The position numbers were made by a program, and so were the translations under genes. Positions 46,201-60,500 of a DNA stretch of 64,000 bases are shown here, in pieces. Each line of letters starts with the position of its first letter. The stretch's first letter is position 1. The notes under the pieces are model-generated. The model did not search any database. It was not told the DNA's origin and saw only the letters and a list, made by a program, of their open reading frames with translations. The stretch is from Ascaris suum (lineage: Eukaryota; Nematoda; Chromadorea; Rhabditida; Ascarididae). The stretch spans positions 5,146,001 to 5,210,000 of the forward strand of contig CM024169.1 of assembly GCA_013433145.1 (NCBI GenBank), read 5' to 3'.

Positions 46201-49200
46201 GCGCCTCATCCGGCATTTAAATGCGCTGTTCATTATTCATAAATTACATGGATGTAAGCAACAAAAGTAGACCAATGCAATGTTAACCACGTAGTGTTAA
46301 GTGATTCGTATTATGCATGGGGCAATAAAGTGAGTAATGGAATATATGGAATTAATTAAGTTTTAACTTAGTTTCCTTGGCTAATCGCCCAACCAATTCC
46401 GTCGGCTACTACAAATTAAACATCCAGAAATGCAACTGCAGAAGAAGCTCAGCAGTCCAAGTTTCAGCTGGCTAAGTCTGCACCATAGCGTGACCGTAAA
46501 TTCGACGGCTAAGAGGCATTTGCAACAAAAATAGGAAAATTTTTGAACAAGCTTCCAGTGTTATGCTTTCAAATTGAGAATACCCTTGAGCACCGCTGAC
46601 CATTTCAAGTCGACAAATGCTTTATATCATAAACATGACCCAGAGACAAGGCTGGACGTTGAGTGTATCGGCGACGTTTGCCTACTGACAAGACGTACAC
46701 TCAAAACAGCGACTGCGGAATACTGAAAAACTGTTTCCTTACCATAGATAATTCATTCCAACGAAGAATTTCATAGTATTCATCATTTGGTGAAAGCAGT
46801 CGTAACGAAATTGTGCTATTGCAATCAAGCCACTGAAGCTTTTTATCCCCACTGAAGCTATGCTTTATCAAACCTCATCATTCTAGTCCTATTCGTTTCC
46901 ATTGTACAGTAGTCACTACTAGCCGTTTCGAGTGCTTTCATTCTTTCGCAAAAGAGCAGCCATTAAATAACCGCAAACAATCTGAAACCTCATGAAAATT
47001 AAGTTCAATAATATTTCGAATATTTCGGCGTACCTACTGCTTCGTGAGATATGAACCAATTTATTCGGCTCACGCAGTGCCACACTTATTATAGCCTTTT
47101 TCAGTGTGCAGACACTCTCTACCTTGGTGCAATTTCGTGACGCACATCTATAATAATGTAAGAGTTCGAAGCTATCGCAACTGTGCGCTCTTCCCAAAGA
47201 GTGCAGTAATATTCAGCTATGAATGGGGATCAGCGAATTAATATCATGTAATGCATTAGCACTCTTAACAAATACTGCTCGTAAATATTAAGCTTTCGAA
47301 CTGTTTGGCATTGCCATTGAAACCTTTACTTCAACGAATTTCATCGAGTTGCAAACCAGCAAAAACGATCACATAATCGTTTTCCCACAGATAAACTCTG
47401 CAATGATCACTTAACATTCCAGATCACAATTGCCTACGTTGAGCATCTGCTTCACTTGGATACCTCAATAAGGATAATTTGTATAGGATTTCCATCCGAT
47501 CATCAGGCAGGCACTGAGAATTAAAGAAGATCTCGACGTAAATGCAAATGAAGAGAAACTCGACGCAAATTTGTGAACTTCCACATGTTAACGCAAATGC
47601 TGCACTCACGCATATAGAAGTTTTTGAGCACTTCACAGTGTAAAACCTTTTAAAATGAAGTTTTTTTTGCAGCGTTTCGAGGACACCGAATAATGCTTCG
47701 GCAAATTATAACTGATTTTATCAAAGTATTATCAGCTGAGTACCTTTTGATATAGAAACCATTAAAATTTCTGACTTTCCAGTGCCATAAAAATAATCAC
47801 ACAAATTAGACGTAAATTTTCTCAGGAATATGAAGAACAAAGAATGGATGATATGCTTGAAGAAAGGCATTTATCGCAATAAAACGGAAGCCGGCTCAAA
47901 TCCCTTTGGACCCTATATGATGTATTTGAAAATGTTGAACCGCTATTCTGCGATAAACAAACGCGAGAATATGAATAAAGTTGATCAGTGCTCACAAATA
48001 GAACCGCTATAAAAAAATAAAGTTGATCACTTCAAGGAGAGTCTGTTAATGTAGCTTAGTGGAGCCGTTAATTATTGCAACGAAAGTTGCGAAAGTATGA
48101 AGATCGAAGTTTTGTTCATTATTGGCTATTCGAACTAACCGAGCAGAACTAATCAATCATTCATAGCTCAATAAAATATACTCAACGAGAAAGTTGATGC
48201 TTCCTAATCGAATGGCATAGCCGACAAATGTTGCAAATATAATGCATTGCAACGAGCACTCCCCGATGCATCGACAATGACCATCCAATAGAGGCAATTG
48301 CTAGGAAAATTTTATGATATCCCCTCAATGCATATACTTGCCCTAAAGCAGCCACAACCTTCTAATGTGGTCCCCTCGGAATGCTATTTTTAAAATGCCA
48401 ACACAGAGTTAAATAAAGAAATGTTAGAAATCATCGTAAATCACGTGCTTTCAATATAAAACTACTGTAATATCATTAGTACTTGCGTATGACAACGTAC
48501 CGATGTACAATGGAAATTTTGCAGAGACGGTTAAATGAAATGAAAAGAAAGTAGTCTCTGCAAATTGCCTTGCTAACGTTGCCATTCTCACGCTCTCTCC
48601 CCAAGGCATAACCTCAAAACGCATTCAGCACTCATATAATAAGATTCTTTATCGTATATTATTTATAAAACGTGACGAAAAGTAGACTCTATTTCAGCCT
48701 GAAAAGGCTTTTAAGTGTCCAACTTTTGATGTGAAATTAAGCTTATTTTCACTCCATTATTCACGCTCAATAGAGCTTAGAACGTAATCCCTCTCACCTG
48801 TACACCTCACCACCTCATCTAATCCTTACGGATTCTATACTCAACCCTCTACACTTAAGAGTGGTCATTCCTTCGGGTCGATAACGTTCACCTAGCTTCT
48901 TTGGCTCTCTCTGTTCAAATAACGCAATCAGAAACATCAAAAACAAGCATTAAAAGTTGTGCTACGCAAAACTGCGAAAAATGCAAACTGTCTGCGCGAA
49001 CTTGTAAACGGACGAAAACAAACGATCGCTCACGCCAGCATGTTTGACAGAGTGACAATCATGTATAATATGCGTCCACAAGGTCACCCATCTTCTTTGC
49101 AGTGCATGTTCTTCGGCCTTACCATCACTCGGCCATAGTCACGAGAATGTGAAAAAATTTGCGAAAACGGTATCCTAACATTGTACAGCCCTCAGAATGA

Positions 49201-51590
49201 TATTCATACTTTCATTTCATTTGTAATACCCTCCTAAAAATATGCCAGCAACACAGCAAACGAAAATTACAAAGTTCTGTGCTGTGCAGACCCGACTTGA
49301 GCTAAGGAAGCACAAAATATATCGCATGCATGAGGTGTGAGGCAGCCTCGAAGCGTTGTTGAAGGAAACAACTATCCCGTTGACAAACAAACACTTCTCA
49401 AGGTAAACTGCAAACTAAACAAACAGTTTTAATTGCCGCAATTCACTTCTGAGACGTCTTTATAGGCGATGTCCTTCATTCTGTCGTGCAATTCACCTAT
49501 AGAATAGGAAAAAACTCATAGCCTCACACGAATGTCACCACAGCATATAATTCAACAAAGAGGTGGTCGCCAAGTGCCTCATTCGCGCATGATATAATCT
49601 ATGCCATTTTGCCTCAAGCCCTATGACAGTCTACATTATAATTTAGCTGATGACGTTCATAGCCTTTTTCCAGCATCAGAAAAATATGCGATTATATTGA
49701 TCCCATTTCAAGCGCAGATGATCGAAAAAAAATGCACATTAAAAATTTCTTCAGGAGGAGTACCGTACATTTTCAAGTAACATACGGAAACTATACTCGT
49801 GAAATGTCGCAATATGCATTTTCAAAACGCGCATTACGACCTTGTGTTTGCGCTATTTTTTGTGTGTTTTATATCCATAAAGATAATGAGTTTTAGGTAA
49901 AATTCGTTATTCAATTCAGTTCGATTCACCTGAGCGCAAAAATTAAGTCTGCAGGGAGACAATATCGAATATTGTTCCGCGATATAAAATAGTTATTCAA
50001 CATTCAGATTCACTTACAGAATAACGGCGAGGATATCCACTACTGAGGCGAGATAATCGTTTCAAAGTGATTTTTTGACCAAAAAAAGTCGTCTAGAGTA
50101 ATAAATATGCGTATGAAAAACAAAGATATCAACTATGAATGTGATAAACGTCTTGCTGCGATAAGCAATTTCCTATATTCGCTTAGAAATAATGCGCAGC
50201 ATTTAGCATTAAGCAGTATCACGATCGTCTAAATAGAGCCGTTTGGGTGCTCGTCCGTATAATGCTATTTATGCGTCGACAACAAAGGACACTATGATTG
50301 CATTCAGAATTTCTTACTGTCTGCATCATCGGGAGACCTATGCCATCGACCACCTCAAAATCCGATCAGAGATAGGATATTGAGAGACGCTCTTTGAAAA
50401 TAAAGTTGCATTATCAGAAATACTAACTGATTAAGCAGAGTTAATTAAACAGGCACACAATCCGAATAACAGCAAACAGCACTTCCAACCGAACAACCAG
50501 AAGAGTGTACAACAGCATACAAAAGCATCCGGTACTAGTGACAGGCGACTGTGGTTCGGACTTCTGCGCAATAAATTTGATAAATTTCCCAAAAGAAGTC
50601 GTTTTCCTAAACTACGCCACTATAAAGTACGATCAGAAGAGCCCCCTTTAGGAATTTTGAAGTGTCTGCAATTCCTTTCGAAGTTGAGTTGATTAGTTCG
50701 AAGATTAAGAGTTAATTCTACGACGCGAATAGCTAGCATCGAATTACGCAATTCCAACATCCGTGATTCCCCACATATAAATTCAGAACCCACGCAAATA
50801 ACCACATATGTACACATAGGAATGCATAAGCAAGCAGAAAGTGTCACCACAACGCATTTTGGGAGTGCAATCTTACGAGGGATCATATCAATGAGAGCTT
50901 TTATGAATTATAGCCGTCGAAGTTCACAACGCTGCATTCACCAATGAGCACCATGTAAGGATCATAAGTATGAGCATCAAGTTTGACCGCTGCGACGTTT
51001 CATCTTAGTTTATGACTTGCTGTTACCCTAACGCCAATAGAAAGAGGATACTATCTCGAATTACGGTACTTTTCAATGTGCATGACAAATTACGGTATTC
51101 TGAATAATGCATCGCTGCTTTGATCAACATATCAGAAAACTTGGTAGTGAATAATGTAGAGTTATGTTTGACTAAAATGCATCAAATTTCATCACCACTT
51201 CAGTATATTTAATATCAAGGCCTAATCTTCAGCGAATATTTCTTTAAATCACCTTCGATTCTAAATGATGTTATCCTTTTATGGTGATAAAATATAGTTT
51301 TGCAATGCTGGAAGACGTCGAGACCATGTATTTTAATCATGTGGTGTTATTGTAAATATTGCTGCAACTGGAAACATTTTATTGGATTAATAGTTTTCAT
51401 GCACAGGGCGTTGCAAAAATTGTCTAAGGCAGACATAAAAGAAAGTAGTCACAGAGCTGTCGAATGTTCTGTGATATTCTGATTTGTTATAAAAACGCAG
51501 TATGATATGGATATACACTCTCTTTGAGAGATGAATTAGCTGGGTGCCTACTAAAACATGCTCACAGCGAGTTGTTTAATAGCAACTTAC

Positions 51591-51721
51591 TTAGTTCCAA
51601 CGAGGAAGTTGGTTCGGGTAGTCGAATACTGAATAAAAGGACACATAGCGTCCAGTGAACGGATGAGAAGGACATTCCAGCTGTTGGCTGTGTTCACTTC
51701 ATAGATGACCCCAGCAATCAC
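51591..51721 (-). CDS. Internal-exon candidate, unknown protein
   Basis: On the minus strand the acceptor TCTGTTGCAG is followed by 43 open codons and a perfect donor AA|GTAAGT. Only the phase-0 frame is open at the start, and the exon ends in phase 2. The product contains GVIYEVNTANSW, LLIRSLDAMCPF and QYSTTRTNFLVG, an ordinary globular-looking mix. I do not recognise the family. Its phase does not fit the missing first DDR exon directly, so it belongs to another - strand gene or to a DDR 5' exon chain I could not trace. Confidence 0.35.
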
Positions 51722-52896
51722 CTGCAACAGAACGCCACTGTTGGTTGATTCGCTTTTTACTGCGAAAGGATCAATCGCTGAACATAATCACTCCAATTGA
51801 GCAAAAGTTATGCATACGGTAAATGAACTCATTGCCTAAAATATTGGTGAAAGACAGTTTGACATCACATACAAATTTTGTTTTACTTAAAAGGTCATAG
51901 TTTCTTCATGGACCCTTCAGTTTTGTTGGGAAGTGGAAATCAATGATATGCTTCCACAGGAACCCGATGAAATAACCAATTACCCGGAAAAGTCTTCAGC
52001 AGCGGCAAACTTTTCATAGAATGTTGCAGAGTTGTTTTCTGCATGGGTCAAGAAAAATCGAAGAAATTCATTCGGTCAACTGATCATTCCATCGGGCCCC
52101 CGTGTAAAAACATTTCCCAGACAGCCAATCCTCAGCGGAAGCGAACACCATAAAAGAGCTGTAGCATTTCATAAAGAAAGAGTCTGAGCATTACCCGAAA
52201 ACTTTTCGTGGGAACTTTTTGGAAAAAGGGTTGTACTGAAGTCACAGAAAAATCAACGAACTGCACTCTCGAAAACAGGCCCAGAAGCTAAAGTAGAAGA
52301 GTTGTACCTATTCTCGACGAGAAGAGTTCATTTTTATCGGTCAGAAATGCGTAAGTGAAGCAGTGGAATATTTTAAGGCCAAAGAACACAAATCGATGAA
52401 ATCAAAACAAAACCAATGAAATTGCCATCCACTGCATCAGTTGTTGAAACAAGGCAAGGTAATCGATTCTCGCCCCATCACCACCTCATTTACTAATTTA
52501 GTAAGTTTCATACGAAATTAAGTTCATCTAATGGCAGCTCCAAAATAAAAGAATGTATTTCCAAATGCAAAATCCTTCTTAAATCTTCTTTATTGGAAGC
52601 TTCACACATTGATTGCATCATCTCTAAATTATTCATAACTTATTGTGGAACACTGAATTGTTTGGGCGAATATTGCAATTACTGCAATATAGATACAAAA
52701 AATACCGGAAATATGCAAATTTCAACTTAGTGATTTAATGAATGTTTAAAAAAAGGGCATCTCTGTGCAAGCTATGTTTAGATGAATCAGGCCTCAGCTG
52801 CCATTAGCTGTTGTATTTTGCGTGATATATGAGGCGCCAGTTATATGCACCTCTGTAGTGACTAGAAGCACACATATTATAAATGAGTTGAACAGA

Positions 52897-52986
52897 ATGG
52901 GCAGTTTGGCAAATGAAGAGGAACGTGCTGTCAAACACAGCTGTTGCAACTGGTGTTGCCCACCGAAGGATGCGGGATACTGTGCC
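52897..52986 (+). CDS. Possible first coding exon with a CCxxCC motif
   Basis: Thirty codons from an ATG to a perfect donor (GCC|GTAAGT). The peptide starts acidic (ANEEER) and holds KHSCCNWCCPPKDAGYCA, which resembles the short Cys-rich segment before the first helix of some small nematode four-helix membrane proteins. The following + strand acceptor TTTTTTTACAG near 53664 is strong, but all three frames after it stay open for a while, so the second exon is undecided. Confidence 0.25.
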
Positions 52987-55280
52987 GTAAGTGTGATACT
53001 TTATTTTTGGTTAGAAGAGCAGGATACATGAATGGATGATATCACAGTAGGCGAAACTGGAAACGGAATATAGCAAAGGAGCGGTAGGAAGAAATGCAAT
53101 AACTTTCTCGATACCCTCCCTTTTTTGCATCGGCGAGGGTGAGGTTACATTACTCCCCCCTCGCATTTCTCACTTAGGAAGGGAAGAGTGAAGTTTTAAG
53201 CAAGCCAACAACGAGGGGAAGGATTCCTCCATTTTCCTGAACATAAGTAAATAGTTTATTTCGGCGAAGCACTTTAACTTTCTGTAGGAAGAAGTGAAAA
53301 GGGGAAGCTAGCGGGATGGCACAATAGAGGAGTAGGTGAAATGAGGAAGGCAGGAGGGTTTGACCAGAAGATGAACGACTTAGATATGAGAGGGAAGGAA
53401 ATAGCTTACATTCGCCGCTGGGAGGACGACAGAGGAAGAAAAAAGTGAGATTCAACCCTAGCTCAAGAATGCCATTTCGGTTTAAAATTAAGTGGAGAAG
53501 CCTTTGCCCGTGAAGGCGAGCAGAATGTAGGAATGCACCAGGAAGGTAGAAAAACAAGATATACACTGTCATAATCAAGCATCTTTTTCATCATTAAGAC
53601 AAACCAGTTACAGAAATATTCGTCAGGAATACCTTCAGTGGTGCATTCTGTTTTTTTACAGAGGGATTCTATCAATTCCCATTCAAAAATTCGTTTTTTT
53701 TGCCAGCATTCAACTCGCTATAGAAAATAATCCGGCCAACAAATTCCATACTATACACGGATATTTAACGATGGAAAATTGTAAAACAGCAATTTAATGG
53801 TTGATGTTGCAATTACCCAATCTTATCGACTAATTGCAACGAGTGACGATTTCAGAACACCCGATAGACAGATCGGCAAATAGTGCATAAAAGTACGCGA
53901 TTCACTCATGATGCGTTTTGACTGAACCTTGCAGCATAAAAATGTGGACAACGATATTCAGGGAATTGCAAAAATATAAGACCTCACGAAAACAGCCAAC
54001 TGTTCATTTCAGTAAATGAGGCAAAGCTTTAAAAAATTCTACGCGCCTTCTATCATCAAAATTGATGTATTTTCTCTTAACGAAATACTCCAGTTGCAGA
54101 ATGATTGATCTTAAGCTTCAAATGTATAGATCACACAAGTAGGTTCTTTCACGAAATGCAATATGCTCGCGTCTAATGTACGCAACTGAAGCATAAAAGT
54201 TAGCAACTCTTTGTTTAGCAGTGAAGAGGTGACATTATACTTTCACAAAGCTGTGAAGAAGAAGTCGAGTTGCCGATGTGCAAGCTTATAGCCTTCAGAC
54301 ATCTCGATTCTCGAGTTGAGAAAGCATTTAACAATCGATACTGCATCATTATGAGCAACTTAGAAAGTGAATGCGACGCTGTGAAGCGTACACATGAGAA
54401 GGGAAGTTGAGAAGAAAAAAAGAGCTGTGAAAATACATGCTAAATCGATAAATACTGCAAAAGAAAGCACATAATGCTTGTTGGAAGTGATGTTCGAACC
54501 TCTCAACGCTAAAGTACTGCTTCATCCGCATTAAGCGCCGTTTAATTATAACTCGCTTATGAGCATGATTTAAGAACAGCAATTAGAACAAACAGTTGAG
54601 ACAATGTGTGTATCATAATACGAATTATATTTTTGCTGTTCAGAGCTCAAGGAATCTAGATTTATAGATGTGCAGATTATCGTAAATGTAAGGGAAGCTT
54701 TATTGAAGCGGATGCAAAATTTGCGAGTAAATTCATCTATCGGAATTGAAAGGAGGACGGCAGTTTTTAAAAATGAATTTAAATGTCAGCAGATATCTCT
54801 ACACTGATTTTTCTCCGAAAATTTCTGAGGTCTATTGAGAGGAGGGATTCCATTGAGGGCAACATAGTAAGTGATATGATAAGAAAAACAAAATAAAATC
54901 ACTATACACCGATAGACACCAACTCTACTGATAATATTAGCAATAAGCTTCTTCATAAGGCATCCAGCAAAAATGAGTAAATAATGCACAAATTGACTCA
55001 TTCCACGCAAGAAAAGATTGTACGAAATCACCGAAGCGAAACAACTGCCTTCGTGCAAAATGGGCAATAAAACACAGATCAAGGAAACGTACAAAGAACT
55101 CGCCGCTTTGTGTGAGTCGTTTCCAGCATATCGCATACGAGTAAATGGGATGCATAAAGAGCACAGGTTACGAGCGTTAAAATAACAATTTCGCATCGTA
55201 TCACTAAGCTTGCCGAACGGTTACTAGAATATGGTGCGGGACATATTTCATGGCAATTGTTCTTTTCACAAACTCTTTTG

Positions 55281-55340
55281 TTAACAATAAAAAGCATTAC
55301 AGTACACTGCTAACAATAACAAAATTGCTAACAATAAAAG
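55281..55340. repeat. Three short direct copies of TAACAATAA
   Basis: Copies begin near 55281, 55311 and 55329 with short AT-rich spacers. They look like a minor tandem expansion. Confidence 0.6.
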
Positions 55341-56404
55341 AAGCTTACAAACGCACAATAAGTAGTGTACACTAACGTGCCTGACCGTCTTTAATTAGAA
55401 AACCCTCGCTGGTATCGTTCATCATACTAAACCGCGTGAGTAGTCACTTGAAGCAGAAAATACTTTAAAACGAGGCGAAACTAACATTCGACAAAGTTGG
55501 CAACGCTTCCGAACTAGATTATTCCATAAACCATGTTTTTTGAGATGATTTGATAATCAGAGGAAGTGGAGGTGAACAAATGCAGTTCGAGGACGCTTGC
55601 TGCTATAGAGAAACGGTACAAAAGAAAACAAGTGCCAAATCCCGTCAGAAAAGCAGGAACAATCCGCGCTTTTCCAACCTCACTTATTAGGTCAATTAAT
55701 TTCACAAACTGCCAATAAATATGCGCAATAATGCATTCATGTCTGGACCGAAACGACTGCTCACACACATTATTTTACGCAAAACGATACACAAAACGAC
55801 CAAATTATATATAAAAAAGGATTTTTACAGACCCTAGAGAGTGCCCTAAGCGACCCCATCAACTGTAAAATGAACGCAAGTTTTATGCACTTTCAGTTGC
55901 TCTCAATTCATTTGAAGGCAGAAGCTCAATCTGAAAGTCAGTTTTGAATGTGTGCAAGGACTATAAATTATGCTGCTAGATTTCCGTAGCTCTAACTTTT
56001 CTTGATCTCGAGCTGCAGTTATCCAACAGACTGACAGACGAGCATACATAGGCATAGATGCCTACGATATGGCGGTAATGAATTTTTGAAAAAGCGAAGG
56101 AAATAAACATACTGACGTCAATGACGGTTTTTGCAGTTCTGCACAGACTGTTTTACCAATCGGATCAGTGAAAATTTAAACTCTTTGCACGGAGAGTTGA
56201 AATGTAGTAGAAAATCACATGGGTAGGATATTTGCAAATAAATTGAAGCCACTTCTCCCCAATATGCAATAAGGACATTCTGAGATAGGTTAAATAAAAA
56301 CAGCGAGCAAGTATCACAATTAAAGGCTGAAAAAAAAGAAAATTAATCGGCATCGTAGCATCGGTATTGGCCTCGTATGCATCCCTCTTGAGAAATGGCG
56401 AACG

Positions 56405-56450
56405 TCAGCAACGATGGGCGGAGCTGGTCAAATGGGCGGTGCATGGAAAT
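56405..56450. promoter_or_regulatory. Two GC-box-like elements (GGGCGG) in a CpG-rich patch
   Basis: GGGCGGAG and GGGCGGTG occur about 20 bases apart in the same orientation, inside a ~120-base patch much richer in CpG than its flanks. GGGCGG is the core bound by SP/KLF zinc-finger factors. Open frames leave the patch on both strands, so a promoter or a first exon is possible. Confidence 0.2.
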
Positions 56451-57456
56451 GTCTATTCGCTTTTCTGCATACGCCTTGCAAACATATGAAAGCAATGTTG
56501 CAAACGCGTTGAAACTAATAAATCACTAGCGCATTTACGCAATTGATTTTTAACGATCGGTTCACCTAATCTCCAAAATCAGTCGATCTAGGATCTAGGC
56601 ACTCTGCGATAAACATCCTCAACTGCGGAAACTGCTTCGCGGAACTCATCCAGAATACGTTCTTTTTGTGTAATGACCTATCAATTCTTATCTTTTTTTT
56701 CCATACGACCTCAATATTTTAACCTTTTCCACACGACCTTATTCATACGAACCCCAAAAAAGATTATGACGTTCTTCTTGAGTAGGTGTGTATTGGTGGC
56801 CACATTTTTGCCTCGCTTCGGCCCTTCCATGCACAACGTTATCCCGAATACCTCAAATCCTTCAAATAATGCCACTTTTCAATCCCCACCCTAACTGGAC
56901 TCACTTCCATTAGACAGCGATATTCGACGAAGGCTTAACAAAGTGTGCATCCTGAATCGTGCCAGATGCTCCACCTCCACAATACGACATTACAACACCA
57001 TTGACGTCCTTCTGAAACAATGATTGGCTCATAGGAGCTAATCAGTTTCACTATTGATGACCAAGTGAGGAAATTATGCGTGCGTATGGGCTAGAGTGGA
57101 CCATTCTCATCGACTCGTCAAGCCAAGAGATGAAAGTGGACAACGGAAATTGCGCTGTTCATACTTGAGGAAAGAGAGAGGCTCTATCAGCATAGGGTTA
57201 ATCCTTCACTAAGAGCGAAAGACTAAGCGGGACTGCGCTCTGTGATCCACTTTGGGAATACTCTCCAATAGTAAATGTATCTTTCTACTTCTTACGATAA
57301 CATTTCACTCGGAAGATCCATAAAACCTGTTGGAAATTCATCTGATAATGCAAAGATTTTTCTCCATAAGATACAGCATTCTATTCACGCCTTCTTCAAT
57401 TGTCCGTTAGGCATTCGTCGGTGTTCATGTCAGTCTCTGTATTTCTATTGACATTA

Positions 57457-57574
<118 letters not shown>

Positions 57575-60500
57575 AATATTCGAAAACGCTTCTGTAAAGA
57601 GCACTGACGACGGTTAGTTGTTCATATCTCAGATGCAGTGCATTTGCCTAATAAATTAAACAGGAACACGCCATCGTGTGATGACGATTGCAACGAATTT
57701 GAATTTGGGCGCATGATGGGATGCTATAAATTTTTCAACGTGAATGTTCTTCGAATATCTAAAATGCGCAATCGCAGCTGATTGGTGCAAATGATTTAAT
57801 ATTGACGTTAATGGCATATACCTCGCAAATTGTAGCCTAGATGTGGACTATACTGGAAGAGATTTTATAAGAACGAGAGTCGGAATTCAAGGAAAACAAT
57901 ATCACTCGATGGTTCCAAAAACGGAGTTGGAACAACAGCGCTACGCCAGTCTACACTATTCTTACAGGCGTTGTATAAGAACGACAGGAGCACTGTGTTC
58001 TGAATAACTATGCTATTAATTCTCTTCAAGAAAATAGCATAATGTTGTACATTTATAGGTTCATTTAATTTTATTCTATGTTAGCTTGATATTCGTTGCA
58101 CTCGTATAATCGATTGATGAACATGGTGAATTTGGGTTGCTCAACGAAAATACAACCAAATCAGGACACGGAAGAAATTTAACGAATAAGAATTTCCAAG
58201 GCATTGAGAAGTGTTTGTTTCATTGCATAGTAAATGCAAGTGAGATAAGCATACACGTCGAATTGACATGTTTTGCATGAGAAAATATTCATCGAGAAAT
58301 ATAGTATGCAGCACAAGGTGACATGCACCCAAAGCAAGGAAGATTTATTCGCAAGAAGCGATTATTTGAATTTATAGTCTTGTTGGTGCAGTGGTTTTTA
58401 TAGACAGCAACTGAAACCATGGAGGACTGGCTCATTGCACAAACAACTGCATAATGCACTCAAATGAAAGTACAGAAAACATTAAAAAAAGTGATAAATA
58501 TGGGCACGTTGCCTAATAGCATCATAAGGCTGCGTGACAAAAAATACTCGCATTTTCGTTTTTTACGATCATTTCGGCAAGAACGTTTTCTCGCAAAAGC
58601 GTGCGCTCTCTGAAAAATCCAACAATTGAGGGAATAGTAGTGCAATACATCTCTCTTTTAATGAGACTTTTCGTCTACCTTGCGAGACAAATCTCCCCTC
58701 TGAACTGAAATCCCATCTTCCGAATTATCAACAAAAATGTCGTTGTTAGGAGTTTGAAACACAGGAAGTCTCTTCTGGAATATCTGCCAAGCATGCTGCT
58801 TTGGTGTATTACAATCTATCGTTATACCATCACTGAAAATAGCGATAACAGTGCATCAGTTGATGAACTACTGTGCCTCTGTCACTGCAAAACGCAAGAT
58901 TATTAATAAATGACTCATGCACCCCTACTCCAAACTTCGTAAATTATGTCACTGTTTGGTTGGTCACTACAGTGCACCATACCCGATATCTCTGCAAAAA
59001 TATACTCCGAGAATTCAATTTCTCACGACGCTAGAGTAGATAGTTCTGTTGAGTTTACAGACTAAGTTTATTAAGATATATGAGGCTTCTTTATTGACAC
59101 TCACTTCATTTCGCTTTGTAATAACAAAATGAATGATCGGGTAACAATGGAGAACATAAGCAAACACTTTCAACAATTACCGCAGAGTTTAGCTCACATC
59201 CACCATCTAGACTTTAGATTCCAAATAGATTATTCAATTCCCTTGAAGAGATTTATTCTTCGATGACATTATGAGCAAAAGCTGATGTAGGTAACTTCTA
59301 CCTGAAGCAATCTCCAATTAGAAAAGTACGCTAGCTCAGTGCGCAGAACTTAGTCTTGCAATGTCTGCAAGATTTCACAGGACTTGAAGAAATTGAATAT
59401 TAGCAGGCACATATCAAGTAGAAAGGAACTTAACGATAGGATCTAATCATATTCTCAAGTTATGCGGTGCCTTAAAGCTTTTTACAAGAATTTTTCGAGC
59501 ACACTTGCAAACGCAAGCCAAGTCTTACGGAAGCAGCTTAGGGGTCAACGTTGACGCTTAAAAATGGAAAGCTAATCTCCAACGTCTACTTCGCCTAAGG
59601 CAATAATAGCATGACTATATGCAAATTTCGTTGATAGCTAATGACATAGCTAGAGGAAAAGGGCAAACACTTCGAGAGATGCGCCAAGGGGAAATTGTGT
59701 GAACGAGGCGTCAGTTATTGCGAAAAAAGCGCGACGTTGGATGTCGTTGTGGTATCGCACAAACACAAACAACTTCGATGCAGTAATGGTGATGCGAAGA
59801 GATTCATTGGCGGCGACTCCATAATACGGCTCGAATGTAGTTTAATTCTGAGATGTACCCCGCCTCGCTTCTTCGATAATGCTACGTAATGACAACTCTC
59901 TCAATTGCGCCATCGCCCTTATATAAAAAACTGCAAAAACTTTAGTGATCTTTCACATGGAATAAGACCATTACCAGAATATTATGTTTACATGAGTTAG
60001 TAGACCAGGTAAGACTGAGTTTCTATAGCGCTTCATGTTTGGGTGCTAGTGAAAGCGTCAAGGTTATTAAGCAGAAATATTAAAAGTTGTAGTATTCGTA
60101 AGAAAAGTTGCCATACATATATTTTCATCCACTGATAACCGAAATTCACATGAATTCAACGCACTACCACTGAAGCTGGCTTTTGCTGTATGCGCTCATA
60201 TCTCATATTTTGAGGGAAAAAATTAGACATGTCGACCTTGGACATTCCGAATCTTCAGATGGATTAAGTTTGCTCGAACTTTATCTCAATTTACTTGAAG
60301 ACAGCCGAAAGACGGCATAAACTCGATGTTCGCAAAACACTTCAATAAAAAACAGATGTCATATCTATGAAGCTCCTGATGAAGAAAGCGCATTTTTGTT
60401 GACACACGATGTCGGCCCATGTCTCTTATAGGGATATGCTGTCAACCAACCTGAGATGTTCAATAGGCACATAATGTAATGTATTTAGGCGCTATGAATG

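Noticed and set aside
53174..53578. 134-codon minus-strand frame
   Set aside because: The + strand is purine-rich here, so the minus strand is pyrimidine-rich and lacks stops. The product is low-complexity Leu/Phe/Ser.
54786..55196. 136-codon minus-strand frame resembling a membrane protein
   Set aside because: Hydrophobicity follows from T-richness, a second overlapping frame is also open, and there is no chemoreceptor signature or splice support.
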